NCBI GenBank assembly: GCA_010027845.1 | Contig: RGUL01000002.1 | Span: 62,001 to 126,000, forward strand | Direction: 5' to 3' | Source of the DNA: Gammaproteobacteria bacterium | Lineage (GTDB): Bacteria; Pseudomonadota; Gammaproteobacteria; Steroidobacterales; Steroidobacteraceae | DNA: 64,000 nt | In this document: in pieces, positions 1-8,599 of the stretch | How positions within the stretch are numbered: the first letter of the stretch is position 1 | Layout of the letters: the number at the start of each line of letters is the position of its first letter | Position numbers and translations under genes: made by a program | Notes under the pieces: model-generated | Databases searched by the model: none | The model's input: only the letters and a program-made list of their open reading frames with translations | What the model was told of the DNA's origin: nothing

Positions 1-1
1 G

Positions 2-943
2 CGGGACGATCTCGCGGCCTATCGCGCGATCGAGCGTGAGCCGCTGCATGGCACCTACCGCGGCTACACGCTCTACACGCCACCGCCGGCGAGCGGCGGT
101 GCGACCCTGCTTAACATGCTCAACATCCTCGAAAACTTCGATGTGACCGGATCCGGATTGGGGTCGGCTGAAACCGAACACTTACTCGCCGAGACCATGC
201 GGCTCGGGCATCGCGATCGCGTCAAGCATTTGGGCGACATCGATTTCGCGACGGTACCGTTGAAAGGTTTATTGTCCAAAGAATATGGCGCGGAGCGCGC
301 CAAACTCATCGACCGAACGAAAGCTTCGAAAAACGCCGACGTCAAAGCCGGCGATCCGTTCGCTCATGAAAGCCCGAACACCACGCATTTTTCCGTCGCA
401 GATCGCGAAGGCAACGTCGTGTCCATGACCTACACGCTCGGCTCGGATTTCGGCTCGGGTGTGATGGTCGATGGCGCCGGCTTTCTACTCAACAATCAAA
501 TGAACAATTTTAGTCACGAAGCGGCATATCGAGCTGCGGCGCGCGGCGAGGCGTTGCCGCCGAATGCGATGCAAAGCGGCAAGCGCATGATGTCGACCAT
601 GATGCCTACGCTCGTCTTTAAAGACGAGAAGCCTTGGTTGGCGGTCGGCACGCCGGGCGGCGGACGCATCATCAACACCATTTTGCAGGTGCTCGTGAAC
701 GTCATCGATTTCAAACTGAACATCGACGAAGCGACCCATCAGCCGCGGATTTCGCAGAACGAAGGTCCGCTAGAAGTCGAACCGAATTTCAATCCGGACA
801 CGCTTGCACTGTTGCGCGCTAAAGGACACGACATCAAGCAGTCGGAGACGATGGGTAGTGCACAGTCGATCGCGATCGAAAACGGCTATTTCTTCGGCGC
901 CGCCGATCCCAGGCGTCCGGGCGCCGCGGCGATCGCACCCTAG
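2..943 (+). CDS. ggt: gamma-glutamyltransferase, C-terminal part (5' end outside the window)
   Basis: This is the 3' part of a gamma-glutamyltranspeptidase, a periplasmic Ntn-hydrolase that cleaves glutathione and transfers the gamma-glutamyl group. The frame is open from base 2, so the gene enters from the left. The first visible residues (DLAAYRAIEREPLHGTYRG) already match the large subunit. The autocleavage site and nucleophilic threonine lie in NTTHFSVAD, encoded near base 380. The small-subunit hallmarks GVMVDGAGFLLNNQMNNFS and TPGGGRIINTILQ follow. The reading frame ends on TAG and overlaps the stop of the convergent DUF1838 gene by four bases. The family assignment is firm from motifs. 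The missing 5' end hides the signal peptide and the start. Confidence 0.95.
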   Translation, partial: RDDLAAYRAIEREPLHGTYRGYTLYTPPPASGGATLLNMLNILENFDVTGSGLGSAETEHLLAETMRLGHRDRVKHLGDIDFATVPLKGLLSKEYGAERAKLIDRTKASKNADVKAGDPFAHESPNTTHFSVADREGNVVSMTYTLGSDFGSGVMVDGAGFLLNNQMNNFSHEAAYRAAARGEALPPNAMQSGKRMMSTMMPTLVFKDEKPWLAVGTPGGGRIINTILQVLVNVIDFKLNIDEATHQPRISQNEGPLEVEPNFNPDTLALLRAKGHDIKQSETMGSAQSIAIENGYFFGAADPRRPGAAAIAP

Positions 944-1734
944 TGCTGCAGCCGCCGCACCTCGGCGATATCTTTGGGAGGCTCGAGCCAGAGGCGCCCA
1001 TCACTTTCTAAATATTCACGTATGGATGCGGGCAGATCGGCATAGCGATCAATCCGCCACGTCACCATGTGCATCACACCCTGACCGAGCCCGGCCGGAA
1101 GGTCGCCGAAGCGCAGCCAGCTGATTTGATATGGCTTTTGCACGCCTTTCGCGTTGCCATGATCGAAAAAGTCGTAATGCTCGAAGGACTGCAAACGAGC
1201 GCCGCTCGGCATTGGTATATCTAAAAATAGCGGTGCCGAAAACGCCAACGTATTACCGATACGACGTGCGACGATGTCGTTTTCTGGGCCGATTCGCTGC
1301 TTGCGAGCACCCGCACCCTGCTCGACCCAAGTCTCCATCTCGGTGCCACGCAGCGTGTAGGTGATGTACTGATACGGATAGGCGATCGGCGGCAACGGCT
1401 TGCCCTGCCACTCGCGCAAAATCGCGCCGGTGTCGATGTCGCGATAAATGAAAGTTTTTCGTGAAATTTGATGGGCTTCGGTAGCGGTCGAGAGCGATCG
1501 TTCGAGTCGCGCGGCGTCGATGCCCTCCATGCGCAACACCGGCTTGCCATCGGGATAGGTATAAACCGTTCCGATCGCATACCAATAAATGGGCTCGCCT
1601 TTGCCGACACGCATATCGACCCAGCGGCGAAACACCCCTGGATCGAACCCGTGGTCGGCAGCGACAGCGGGGGTCGCGAGCAACGAGCCGACGAACATCA
1701 ACCACAGGCCGATAGATTTTTTGCTGCGCCTCAT
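940..1734 (-). CDS. exported DUF1838 family protein
   Basis: The 264-residue product starts with a Sec-type signal peptide: basic MRRSKKS, a hydrophobic core and a TPAVAADH cleavage region near residue 26. The mature part has the aromatic-rich pattern of DUF1838 (IYWYAIGTVYTYPDGKP, REWQGKPLPPIAYPYQ and a C-terminal MVTWRIDRYADLPASIREYL). A second member of the family is encoded at 18877-19764. The function of DUF1838 is not known to me and no catalytic motif stands out. It stands alone on the minus strand, tail to tail with the gamma-glutamyltransferase and 34 bp downstream of rlmE, so it may be read from the rlmE promoter. Confidence 0.8.
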   Translation of the reverse strand: MRRSKKSIGLWLMFVGSLLATPAVAADHGFDPGVFRRWVDMRVGKGEPIYWYAIGTVYTYPDGKPVLRMEGIDAARLERSLSTATEAHQISRKTFIYRDIDTGAILREWQGKPLPPIAYPYQYITYTLRGTEMETWVEQGAGARKQRIGPENDIVARRIGNTLAFSAPLFLDIPMPSGARLQSFEHYDFFDHGNAKGVQKPYQISWLRFGDLPAGLGQGVMHMVTWRIDRYADLPASIREYLESDGRLWLEPPKDIAEVRRLQH

Positions 1735-1768
1735 GGCTCCTTCCTCCGGGGTTTGCCTCGCTCCACGC

Positions 1769-2401
1769 TTAAGGATTTTCGCTACCGCGAAAGCCTTTAG
1801 CCACGATGTAGACCTCGCGCGATTTCGGTCGCGAGGCCTGCGGCTTGCGGATCGAAACTTTTTGGAAACTCTTACGCAGTTCTTTTAAATATTGATCGGA
1901 CCCTTCGCCCTGAAACATTTTGGCGACGAAGGTCGCACCGGGTTTCAGCGCGAGGCGCACCGTATCGAGCGCGAGTTCGAGGAAATACATCGAGCGCGCC
2001 TGATCAGCCGAATCGATCCCCGAGATATTCGGCGCGATGTCCGAGACAACGAGATCGAACTTGCCGCCGTCGAGCCAGGCGAGCACCTGCTCCACCACGC
2101 CCTCGCTGGTGAAGTCGCCTTGGATGAAGTCCACGTTGCCGATCGAATCCATCGGTAGGATGTCGGTTGCCAGTATCCGACCCTTGGGCCCGATCGCTCG
2201 CGCGACCACTTGCGACCAGCCACCCGGCGCAGAGCCGAGATCCATGACCCACAGGCCCGGGCGCAGCAAGCGGTCCTTTTCATCGAGCTCGATCAGCTTG
2301 TACGCCGAGCGCGAGCGATAGCCTTCTTTTTGGGCCAATTTGACGTACGGATCGTTGACGTGACGGCGCAACCACTCGCCACTACTCTTGGAACGGGCCA
2401 T
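1769..2401 (-). CDS. rlmE: 23S rRNA (uridine-2552 2'-O) methyltransferase RlmE/FtsJ
   Basis: This 210-residue protein has the size and full motif set of RlmE (FtsJ), which methylates the ribose of U2552 in the 23S rRNA A-loop late in 50S assembly. The N-terminal KEGYRSRSAYKLIELDEK segment carries the first catalytic lysine. The SAM-binding loop is DLGSAPGGWSQVV, and DLVVSDIAPNISG holds the catalytic aspartate. FVAKMFQGEG and SREVYIVAKGF hold the second lysine and the glutamate of the K-D-K-E set. In many gammaproteobacteria ftsH follows rlmE. Here a DUF1838 gene follows instead and ftsH is not in the window. The start is the ATG just before the divergent flavoprotein gene. Confidence 0.96.
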   Translation of the reverse strand: MARSKSSGEWLRRHVNDPYVKLAQKEGYRSRSAYKLIELDEKDRLLRPGLWVMDLGSAPGGWSQVVARAIGPKGRILATDILPMDSIGNVDFIQGDFTSEGVVEQVLAWLDGGKFDLVVSDIAPNISGIDSADQARSMYFLELALDTVRLALKPGATFVAKMFQGEGSDQYLKELRKSFQKVSIRKPQASRPKSREVYIVAKGFRGSENP

Positions 2402-2462
2402 GATGGCGATAGACTAGCGAAATTCGACGCCTCTGTCGGGCCATCCGACCAGGAAGTACGTT

Positions 2463-4112
2463 TTGATCAGGATCACGGAATTGTCGCTGCCGCTCGGCGA
2501 CCCGCTCGCCGCCGAGACGCGTACGGCTCTGCGGCGCAGCATCCTGCGCCGTTTGCAAATCGACGACTCAGAACTCGTCGATTTCGAAATATTCAAGCGC
2601 AGCCACGATGCACGACGTAAAGATCGTGAGATTGCCTTCGTCTACATCGTCGATGTCACGGTACGAAACGAGTCGGCGGTGCTCGGACGTCTGACGCGTG
2701 ATCGAAATGTTACGCGGGCACCCGACACGAGTTTTCATCCGCCGCTGCGCGCGCACGCCGACGTCGATGCCCGACCGGTCGTGGTCGGCTTCGGCCCCTG
2801 CGGACTGTTTGCGGCGTTGCTGCTCGCGCAAGGCGGTCATCGCCCGATCGTCCTCGAACGCGGTCGCGACGTGAAGCGACGCACCCAAGACACCTGGGGA
2901 TTATGGCGACGGCACGTGCTCGACCCGGAGTCCAACGTGCAATTCGGCGAAGGCGGAGCAGGCCTGTTCTCCGACGGCAAACTCTACAGCCAGATCAAAG
3001 ATCCGCGCTTTCTCGGTCGGCAAGTCATGCGCGAATTCGTCCGTGCCGGTGCGCCACCGGAAATCATGTACGTCAACAAACCACACATCGGCACCTTTCG
3101 TTTGACCGGCGTGGTAGCTCGCTTGCGCGAAGAAATCATCGCGCTCGGCGGCGAGATTCGCTTCGAAACAAAAGCCGTCGACGTATTGCTCGACTCTGCC
3201 ACGAACGGTCGCAAACAAATCGAGGGCGTCGTGCTCGAAAACGGCGAAACGATCGCAAGTCGACACGTGATCCTCGCTCTCGGCCATAGTTCGCGCGATA
3301 CCTTACGCATGCTCGAACGTCGCGCCGTCTTCATGGAGGCGAAACCGTTCGCCATCGGCTTTCGCATCGAACATCCGCAATCGATGATCGATCGCGCACG
3401 GCTCGGTCGTTTTGCCGGGCACCCGGTGATCGGCGCTGCCGATTACAAATTGGTCCATCACGCTTCCAACGGCCGCTCGGTCTACAGTTTTTGTATGTGC
3501 CCGGGTGGCACAGTCGTCGCCGCGACCTCCGAGTCTGGGCGCGTGGTCACGAACGGTATGAGCCAATATTCACGCAACGAGCGGAACGCCAATGCCGGCA
3601 TCGTCGTCGGTATAGATCCCGAGCGAGATTTTCCGGGTGGGCCGCTCGCGGGTGTAGCGCTGCAAGAAAACCTCGAAACGCTGGCGTTCGAACTCGGCGG
3701 CTGCGATTACCGCGCGCCGGCACAACTCGTAGGCGATTTTCTGGCGTGCCGGGCGTCGACCGCGCTCGGATCGGTAGCGCCCTCCTATCAACCCGGCGTC
3801 ATGCTCACCGACCTCGCGCCGTCTTTGCCCGCCGAAATCATCGCGGCGATACGCGAGGCGCTACCGGCTTTCGGTCGGCAAATCAAAGATTTCGATCGTG
3901 CGGATGCCGTATTAACGGGCATCGAAAGTCGCACCTCGTCACCAGTGCGTATTACGCGCGACGCCGACAGTTTGCAAAGCCTGAACGTCCGGGGGCTTTA
4001 TCCAGGCGGCGAAGGCGCGGGTTATGCGGGTGGAATCCTCTCGGCGGGTGTCGATGGCATCAAACTCGCCGAAGTCGTCGCGCGCGATCTTTGTCGTCGG
4101 GAGGCCGCATGA
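2463..4112 (+). CDS. NAD(P)/FAD-dependent dehydrogenase (COG2509 type)
   Basis: The 549-residue protein belongs to the uncharacterised FAD-dependent dehydrogenases grouped as COG2509. A distinctive N-terminal domain of about 95 residues (ITELSLPLGDPLAAETRTAL) precedes a Rossmann fold with the dinucleotide signature VVVGFGPCGLFAALLLAQGG near residue 103. NVQFGEGGAGLFSDGKLYS is typical of the family. A C-terminal FAD motif near residue 510 reads GLYPGGEGAGYAGGI. Its substrate is not known. The start is a TTG preceded by weak ribosome-binding signal, and the N-terminal domain supports it. Its stop overlaps the next start (ATGA), so it is translationally coupled to the RNA methyltransferase gene. 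Confidence 0.85.
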   Translation: MIRITELSLPLGDPLAAETRTALRRSILRRLQIDDSELVDFEIFKRSHDARRKDREIAFVYIVDVTVRNESAVLGRLTRDRNVTRAPDTSFHPPLRAHADVDARPVVVGFGPCGLFAALLLAQGGHRPIVLERGRDVKRRTQDTWGLWRRHVLDPESNVQFGEGGAGLFSDGKLYSQIKDPRFLGRQVMREFVRAGAPPEIMYVNKPHIGTFRLTGVVARLREEIIALGGEIRFETKAVDVLLDSATNGRKQIEGVVLENGETIASRHVILALGHSSRDTLRMLERRAVFMEAKPFAIGFRIEHPQSMIDRARLGRFAGHPVIGAADYKLVHHASNGRSVYSFCMCPGGTVVAATSESGRVVTNGMSQYSRNERNANAGIVVGIDPERDFPGGPLAGVALQENLETLAFELGGCDYRAPAQLVGDFLACRASTALGSVAPSYQPGVMLTDLAPSLPAEIIAAIREALPAFGRQIKDFDRADAVLTGIESRTSSPVRITRDADSLQSLNVRGLYPGGEGAGYAGGILSAGVDGIKLAEVVARDLCRREAA

Positions 4113-4897
4113 GCGCATTCGACTTCGAGCGACTCAAGCTATTGCGCGAAAAGAGAGGTCGCGACGAGTTCGGATATTTCTTAGCCGAGGGTGAGCATCT
4201 CGTGCTCGAGCTCGTTCGCGCATTAGAGCGCACGCCGGCGTTGCGTACTGCGACGATTCTCGCAGCGCACGACTACGAAGCTGCGAGTACCGCGGCGGGC
4301 AACCCTTCTTCGTTACCCTTACGAAGAATGAGTGCTAAGCAAATAGAAGCGCTCAGCGAAACTCGCAACCCGCAAGGCATCATCGCTGTCGTACCGATCA
4401 CACCGGCCTCACCGCCGTGCGCCGGCGAGCGCTGCATCTATCTCCACGAAATCCAGGATCCGGGCAACCTCGGCACGATCCTGCGCACGCTCGGCTGGTT
4501 CGGAAAATTTCGGTGCCTGTTATCGCCGCAGAGCGTCGACCCATACAACTCAAAGGTGGTGCGCGCCAGCATGGGCGCAATATTTACCGTGCCCATCGAG
4601 CGCGACGTCGAGGTGGAATCTTTGATCGAGCGTTGCCCGCGACTCGCGCTGCTCGATCTTGACGGTACGGCCATCGATACACCGGAATTTCAGGCCTTTG
4701 ACGGCTACGTGTTCGGTAACGAGGCGCGGGGCTTACCGGCTGACTTACGCGCTCGACTCGGCGCACGAGCGTTTTCGATTCCCGGCGGGCGACGGATCGA
4801 ATCACTCAATCTCGCAGCCGCCGTCAATATTTGCACCTATGAATTGACTCGCGGCGCACCGATCACGAGTAACGGCAAGCCGATCACCAAAGCGTAG
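4109..4897 (+). CDS. SpoU/TrmH family RNA 2'-O-methyltransferase
   Basis: The 262-residue product is a SPOUT-class ribose methyltransferase. An N-terminal substrate-binding domain (RDEFGYFLAEGEHLVLELV) is followed by the family sequence TRNPQGIIAVV. The three knotted-fold motifs follow in order: EIQDPGNLGTILRTLGWFG, VFGNEARGLPADLRA and IPGGRRIESLNLAAAVNICT. These support SAM binding in a trefoil knot. Whether the target is tRNA or 23S rRNA cannot be read from the sequence. I chose the ATG that overlaps the upstream stop. The frame stays open further upstream, but that stretch is the shadow of the flavoprotein gene. The last 61 bp overlap the convergent membrane-protein gene. Confidence 0.9.
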   Translation: MSAFDFERLKLLREKRGRDEFGYFLAEGEHLVLELVRALERTPALRTATILAAHDYEAASTAAGNPSSLPLRRMSAKQIEALSETRNPQGIIAVVPITPASPPCAGERCIYLHEIQDPGNLGTILRTLGWFGKFRCLLSPQSVDPYNSKVVRASMGAIFTVPIERDVEVESLIERCPRLALLDLDGTAIDTPEFQAFDGYVFGNEARGLPADLRARLGARAFSIPGGRRIESLNLAAAVNICTYELTRGAPITSNGKPITKA

Positions 4898-5439
4898 TGC
4901 AAAAGTTGCACTCGAGTGACCATTCCGAACACGACATCGGTCGGCGTGAGCAACACCACGGCAGTGAATCCCGCGAATAAAAATCCGACGCCGAGCGCAC
5001 GCAATAATCGATCACCACCGGCGTTAGGTTTGCGCAGCGCGACTAAGATCGAGAGCGTCGACAGCGCGGGCACGAGTTGCGCCCATGGCTTGAAGCCGAG
5101 CACCCAAACCGCGATCCCGAATCCACCGATGACGAATGCACACCACCACGCGCCGGCGCGATGACGTGCGACCGTGCTGTCCGGTCGTACGATACCGAGC
5201 GCCAGCATCGGAAATCCCGCCACCGCCGCGAGGACGGAGGCGAATTGGTGGATGCCTTTGACGAGCTCGCCGATTTCGGTCCAAGTCGAGAAGCGCAACA
5301 CGCCGAGCGCAGCCGCCAAGCCGATCAAAAGTCCGGCCAATCCAAGTGCCGCACGATCGGCTTGCAGCCACCAGCATCGGTATAAAATCCCGACACATAC
5401 GAGGCAAAGCGCGAGATCGGAGAAGGAATCGGGCGTCAT
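4837..5439 (-). CDS. small polytopic membrane protein of unknown function
   Basis: The 200-residue product is almost entirely hydrophobic, with about six predicted membrane segments (for example LGLAGLLIGLAAALGVL and AFVIGGFGIAVWVLGF). The start is an ATG whose A/T overlaps the stop of the sterol-desaturase gene by one base, so the two are likely translated together. I considered lysoplasmalogenase (YhhN), which would fit beside an alkylglycerol-monooxygenase-like oxidase. I do not see the acidic residues expected of that family, so no function is assigned. The frame remains open upstream of this start only because it is antisense-free shadow of the desaturase gene. Its 3' end runs 61 bp into the convergent RNA methyltransferase gene. 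Confidence 0.65.
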   Translation of the reverse strand: MTPDSFSDLALCLVCVGILYRCWWLQADRAALGLAGLLIGLAAALGVLRFSTWTEIGELVKGIHQFASVLAAVAGFPMLALGIVRPDSTVARHRAGAWWCAFVIGGFGIAVWVLGFKPWAQLVPALSTLSILVALRKPNAGGDRLLRALGVGFLFAGFTAVVLLTPTDVVFGMVTRVQLLHYALVIGLPLLVIGAPRVNS

Positions 5440-6602
5440 CAACCCACGAGCGCCCATGCGACGGCAATTGCCGCAGCCCATCGAGCGATTTCTAACGGTG
5501 CACCCCAACGCCGACCCGCCATCATCGCCGCAAGCGCAGTGAGTCCTATAACGATCCACAAGCCCGCGAGCATGCTTTGCGTGACAGTCCAGTGAGGGAA
5601 CCTGTAGAGAAATACGCACAAACACACGACAGTGATGGCGTACTGCGCGGTGACGTAGCGCGCGAGCCTTTTTCCGATCTTGATTTCGTAGCGCTGAAAT
5701 TCGAGCGGCTCGAAGTGACCGAGTTTCTCGTCGCGCCAACCGGACGGCGGCGCGAAGATGGCGTCCAACTTGGCGTCGATGCCGCGTGCCGCGCGAAAGT
5801 CTCGCCAGATCAGCGCGTAGTAATGCAGGTTACCCCATAGCGGATCGACGCTCGCGAGCGGCGTCCGAACGCCGTAGACGATCGGCTCCGGCCGCTCGTC
5901 TTCGAAGGTCCCGAACAGCCGATCCCAAAGAATCAGGATACCGCCGTAGTTACAATCGATGCAGTAATCGTTTTGCCCGTGATGCACGCGATGATTACTC
6001 GGACTCACGAAAACGCGGTCGAACCAACCGAGGCGACCGATGAGTTCGGTGTGGGTCCAATATTGGTACAAAAGATCGATTAGGCCGGCGGCAATCCACA
6101 TTTCGGGCGGCACGCCCAACACCGCCATCGGCAGATAAAACATCCAATCGAAGACGAACGTCGTGGACGATTGTCGTAGCGCCGTCGAGAGATTGAAGTA
6201 TTCGCTGTTGTGATGCGTGACGTGCCCCGCCCACATGATGCGAACTTCGTGGTTCGCACGGTGTTTCCAGTAATAAAAAAAATCGTAGAGCAACAGCGCG
6301 AGTAACCATGCGAGCGGATTGCTTTTATCCCAGCTCGTCACGGCGAACTGCTGGTAGACGAGCACGTAGATACCGACCGTGAGCAGCCGCGGGAAGGCCG
6401 CGGCGATGCGACTCAACACGCCGATCTGCAAACTGCTCATAGCGTCGGCGAACTGGTAGATCGGCCGCGTTCGACCGCCAACGTCGACGATGCGATTTCC
6501 ATGACGCCGCCACGCCCAGAATGCCTCGAGGGCAACGGTGAGCATGAAAACCGGGATGGCGTACAGAATCGGATTCACGGGGAAATTCTTTTGCGGCACC
6601 AA
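5439..6602 (-). CDS. sterol desaturase / fatty acid hydroxylase family membrane protein
   Basis: The 387-residue integral membrane protein carries the histidine clusters of the di-iron sterol desaturase/fatty acid hydroxylase superfamily: WKHRANHEVR, HVTHHNSEYFN and SPSNHRVHHG, plus a further pattern at WTHTELIGRLGW. These ligands hold two irons that activate oxygen to hydroxylate or desaturate a lipid. Overall layout and length resemble bacterial relatives of alkylglycerol monooxygenase (TMEM195). Hydrophobic segments flank the boxes, with more at the C-terminus. The start is a TTG. The stop overlaps the start of a small membrane protein, which suggests a two-gene lipid-modifying unit. The exact substrate is unknown. 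Confidence 0.9.
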   Translation of the reverse strand: MVPQKNFPVNPILYAIPVFMLTVALEAFWAWRRHGNRIVDVGGRTRPIYQFADAMSSLQIGVLSRIAAAFPRLLTVGIYVLVYQQFAVTSWDKSNPLAWLLALLLYDFFYYWKHRANHEVRIMWAGHVTHHNSEYFNLSTALRQSSTTFVFDWMFYLPMAVLGVPPEMWIAAGLIDLLYQYWTHTELIGRLGWFDRVFVSPSNHRVHHGQNDYCIDCNYGGILILWDRLFGTFEDERPEPIVYGVRTPLASVDPLWGNLHYYALIWRDFRAARGIDAKLDAIFAPPSGWRDEKLGHFEPLEFQRYEIKIGKRLARYVTAQYAITVVCLCVFLYRFPHWTVTQSMLAGLWIVIGLTALAAMMAGRRWGAPLEIARWAAAIAVAWALVG

Positions 6603-6680
6603 TAAGGCGCGGAGTGGTGATAGTACGATATTTACGATCTAATCCATGACCTTCAGCGTAACGGGGCGGGGACGAGTTCG

Positions 6681-7898
6681 ATGAATGCTGCAGACAATAG
6701 TTGGATTTTGGCCTCCAGCGCCCTCGTCTTGCTGATGACGCTACCCGGACTCGCCCTCTTCTACGGCGGCCTCGTTCGATCCAAAAACGTGCTTTCCGTA
6801 GTCATCCAATGCTTCGCGATCGCCGCTGTCGTGTCGATCTTGTGGCTACTTGGCGCCTACAGCCTCGCATTTACCGACGGCGGCGCGCTGCAACCTTTCA
6901 TCGGCAGCCTCGAAGAGGCTGGGCTTTTGAACGTCACACCGACTAGCGTCAAAGGTTCGGTGCCGACGGCGACATTCGTCATGTTCCAAATGACCTTCGC
7001 CGTGATCACGCCGGCATTGATCGTCGGTGCCTATGCCGAGCGCGCTAGATTTACTTTCGTGCTTTGGTTCAGCGCGCTTTGGCTGCTGTTGGTCTACGTA
7101 CCGGTGACGCATTGGGTCTGGGGCGGCGGCTGGCTCGCGGCACTCGGCGTGATGGATTTTGCCGGTGGCATCGTCGTGCACGTCAACGCGGGTGTCGCAG
7201 CGCTCGTTTGCGCGCTTTTCATCGGTCGGCGCCGTGGCTTTCCGCAAGTGCCGATGCCACCACACAGTTTGCCTTTGGTCGCCACCGGCGCAGGTTTGTT
7301 GTGGATCGGCTGGTTCGGCTTTAACGGTGGCAGCGCGCTCGCGGCCAACGGTACGGCCGCATTCGCGATTCTCGCGACGCACATCGCCGCGTGCGCTGGG
7401 TCGGCCGCCTGGGCTTTTTGGGAGTGGGTACGCTACGGGAAAGTCAGCGTGCTTGGCGCGCTCACGGGTGTCGTCGCAGGACTCGGCACCATCACAGCCG
7501 CGGCAGGGTTCGTTAGTCCGCTCGGCGGGCTCGCCATCGGTGTCGCCGGGGGCAGCATCTGTTTCTTTGCGACGCAATGGATCAAGGCCATCCTCAAAAT
7601 CGACGACTCGCTCGACGTTTCGCCGGTACACGGCGTCGGTGGTGTAGTCGGCACGTTGTTGGTCGCGCCGTTCGCGTCGATTGCCTGGGGTGGCGCAGGC
7701 TATTCCTTACAAAGCGACGTTTGGTCGCAGCTAGCGATCCAAGTGCTCGGCGTGCTGGCAGCGGCGGTGTGGTGCGGGATCGTGACCTTAACGCTGCTCT
7801 ACGTGCTGCAAAAGACTGTCGGCATTCGAGTTGCCGAAGAGCAGGAGTCGGAAGGCTTAGACCTCGCCGAGCACGGCGAACGTAGCTACATCAACTGA
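6681..7898 (+). CDS. amtB: ammonium transporter (Amt family)
   Basis: The 405-residue protein is a full-length Amt channel for ammonium uptake, with about eleven membrane helices. The N-terminal signature PGLALFYGGLVRSKNVLSV is followed by the pore regions MDFAGGIVVHVNAG and DVSPVHGVGGVVGTLL, which hold the conserved aspartate and the twin histidines of the pore. It begins directly with an outside-facing first helix and has no separate signal peptide. It stands alone: no glnK gene flanks it, although amtB and glnK are often paired. It is divergent from the desaturase gene, with a 78-bp gap between start codons. I see no clear sigma-54 promoter in that gap. Confidence 0.95.
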   Translation: MNAADNSWILASSALVLLMTLPGLALFYGGLVRSKNVLSVVIQCFAIAAVVSILWLLGAYSLAFTDGGALQPFIGSLEEAGLLNVTPTSVKGSVPTATFVMFQMTFAVITPALIVGAYAERARFTFVLWFSALWLLLVYVPVTHWVWGGGWLAALGVMDFAGGIVVHVNAGVAALVCALFIGRRRGFPQVPMPPHSLPLVATGAGLLWIGWFGFNGGSALAANGTAAFAILATHIAACAGSAAWAFWEWVRYGKVSVLGALTGVVAGLGTITAAAGFVSPLGGLAIGVAGGSICFFATQWIKAILKIDDSLDVSPVHGVGGVVGTLLVAPFASIAWGGAGYSLQSDVWSQLAIQVLGVLAAAVWCGIVTLTLLYVLQKTVGIRVAEEQESEGLDLAEHGERSYIN

Positions 7899-7909
7899 TC
7901 GGGTAACCG

Positions 7910-8518
7910 TCAGCGCGCGCCGCGCAGTGCGCTGCGACACAACTCGAGATGAGCGTCGTCCAAGCGCCCGTCTTTGGCAACTTCGACGACCGTCTCGAGC
8001 ATGAGCGTCACGACTTCATGATCTTGTTTCGCTCGCGAGAGTTCGCGACGCAATTCGACGATCAGTTTGTCACGTGCATCGAGCTCGCGAATCAAAGGAT
8101 CCCAGTGCGGTGCTCGATGACGCTCGAGCAATGTTTCGACGACTTCGCCGTGACCGCTCAAATAATCGGGATTGAAATTACGCAAACCGAAATTTCGTAG
8201 CCCCGGAATTTCCTGCAGCGTGCGATCGGTGACGCGCTCGAAGCCCATGCTCCAATCTGAATATTGGCGAGACGTGACCGATTCGCGACGTACGATTTTG
8301 ACGTTCGTGTGGCGCGAATCGCGCTCGATCACCGCCATCAATCGATCGACCGCTGCCTCGTCGCCTTCGATCACTTGCAGGAACGTGCCGTTGCCGTACA
8401 GCAACATTCCCGTCAAGCCTTTGGCGGGGTTGTTACGATGGCACTGCGTGACCAAGGCGAGTAACGCATCGGCCGACAACACCGCGGACTCTTGGCTCAA
8501 ATAGGTGAGACGAATCAT
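7910..8518 (-). CDS. BLUF-domain blue-light photoreceptor (short type)
   Basis: The 202-residue product starts with a BLUF domain that binds FAD and senses blue light. The flavin-contacting residues are in place: Tyr6 in MIRLTYLSQ, Asn30 in CHRNNPAKGLTGMLL, Gln48 in GTFLQVIEG, and both Trp and Met in SDWSMGF. After about residue 135 there is a charged helical tail (RELDARDKLIVELRRELSRAK), likely a coiled coil, and no recognisable catalytic output domain. Short BLUF proteins like this act through protein partners. The chosen ATG gives a standard BLUF N-terminus. A longer frame exists upstream but adds non-family residues and collides with the divergent DUF2147 gene. Confidence 0.93.
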   Translation of the reverse strand: MIRLTYLSQESAVLSADALLALVTQCHRNNPAKGLTGMLLYGNGTFLQVIEGDEAAVDRLMAVIERDSRHTNVKIVRRESVTSRQYSDWSMGFERVTDRTLQEIPGLRNFGLRNFNPDYLSGHGEVVETLLERHRAPHWDPLIRELDARDKLIVELRRELSRAKQDHEVVTLMLETVVEVAKDGRLDDAHLELCRSALRGAR

Positions 8519-8599
8519 GGTTCGGAAGATACTCGTTTTTCGCTCTTCTGCGGTGAAATGTTGGTTGCAAGCATCACTTTTGCGGGCGATCATCGCTCA

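Noticed and set aside
3491-4108. 206-codon upstream extension of the RNA methyltransferase frame
   Set aside because: It lies entirely inside the flavoprotein gene and is Arg-rich. The ATG at 4109 with an ATGA overlap starts the family homology.
6846-7631. 261-codon open frame opposite amtB
   Set aside because: Composition is charged and repetitive without motifs. The plus-strand Amt protein is complete and unmistakable.
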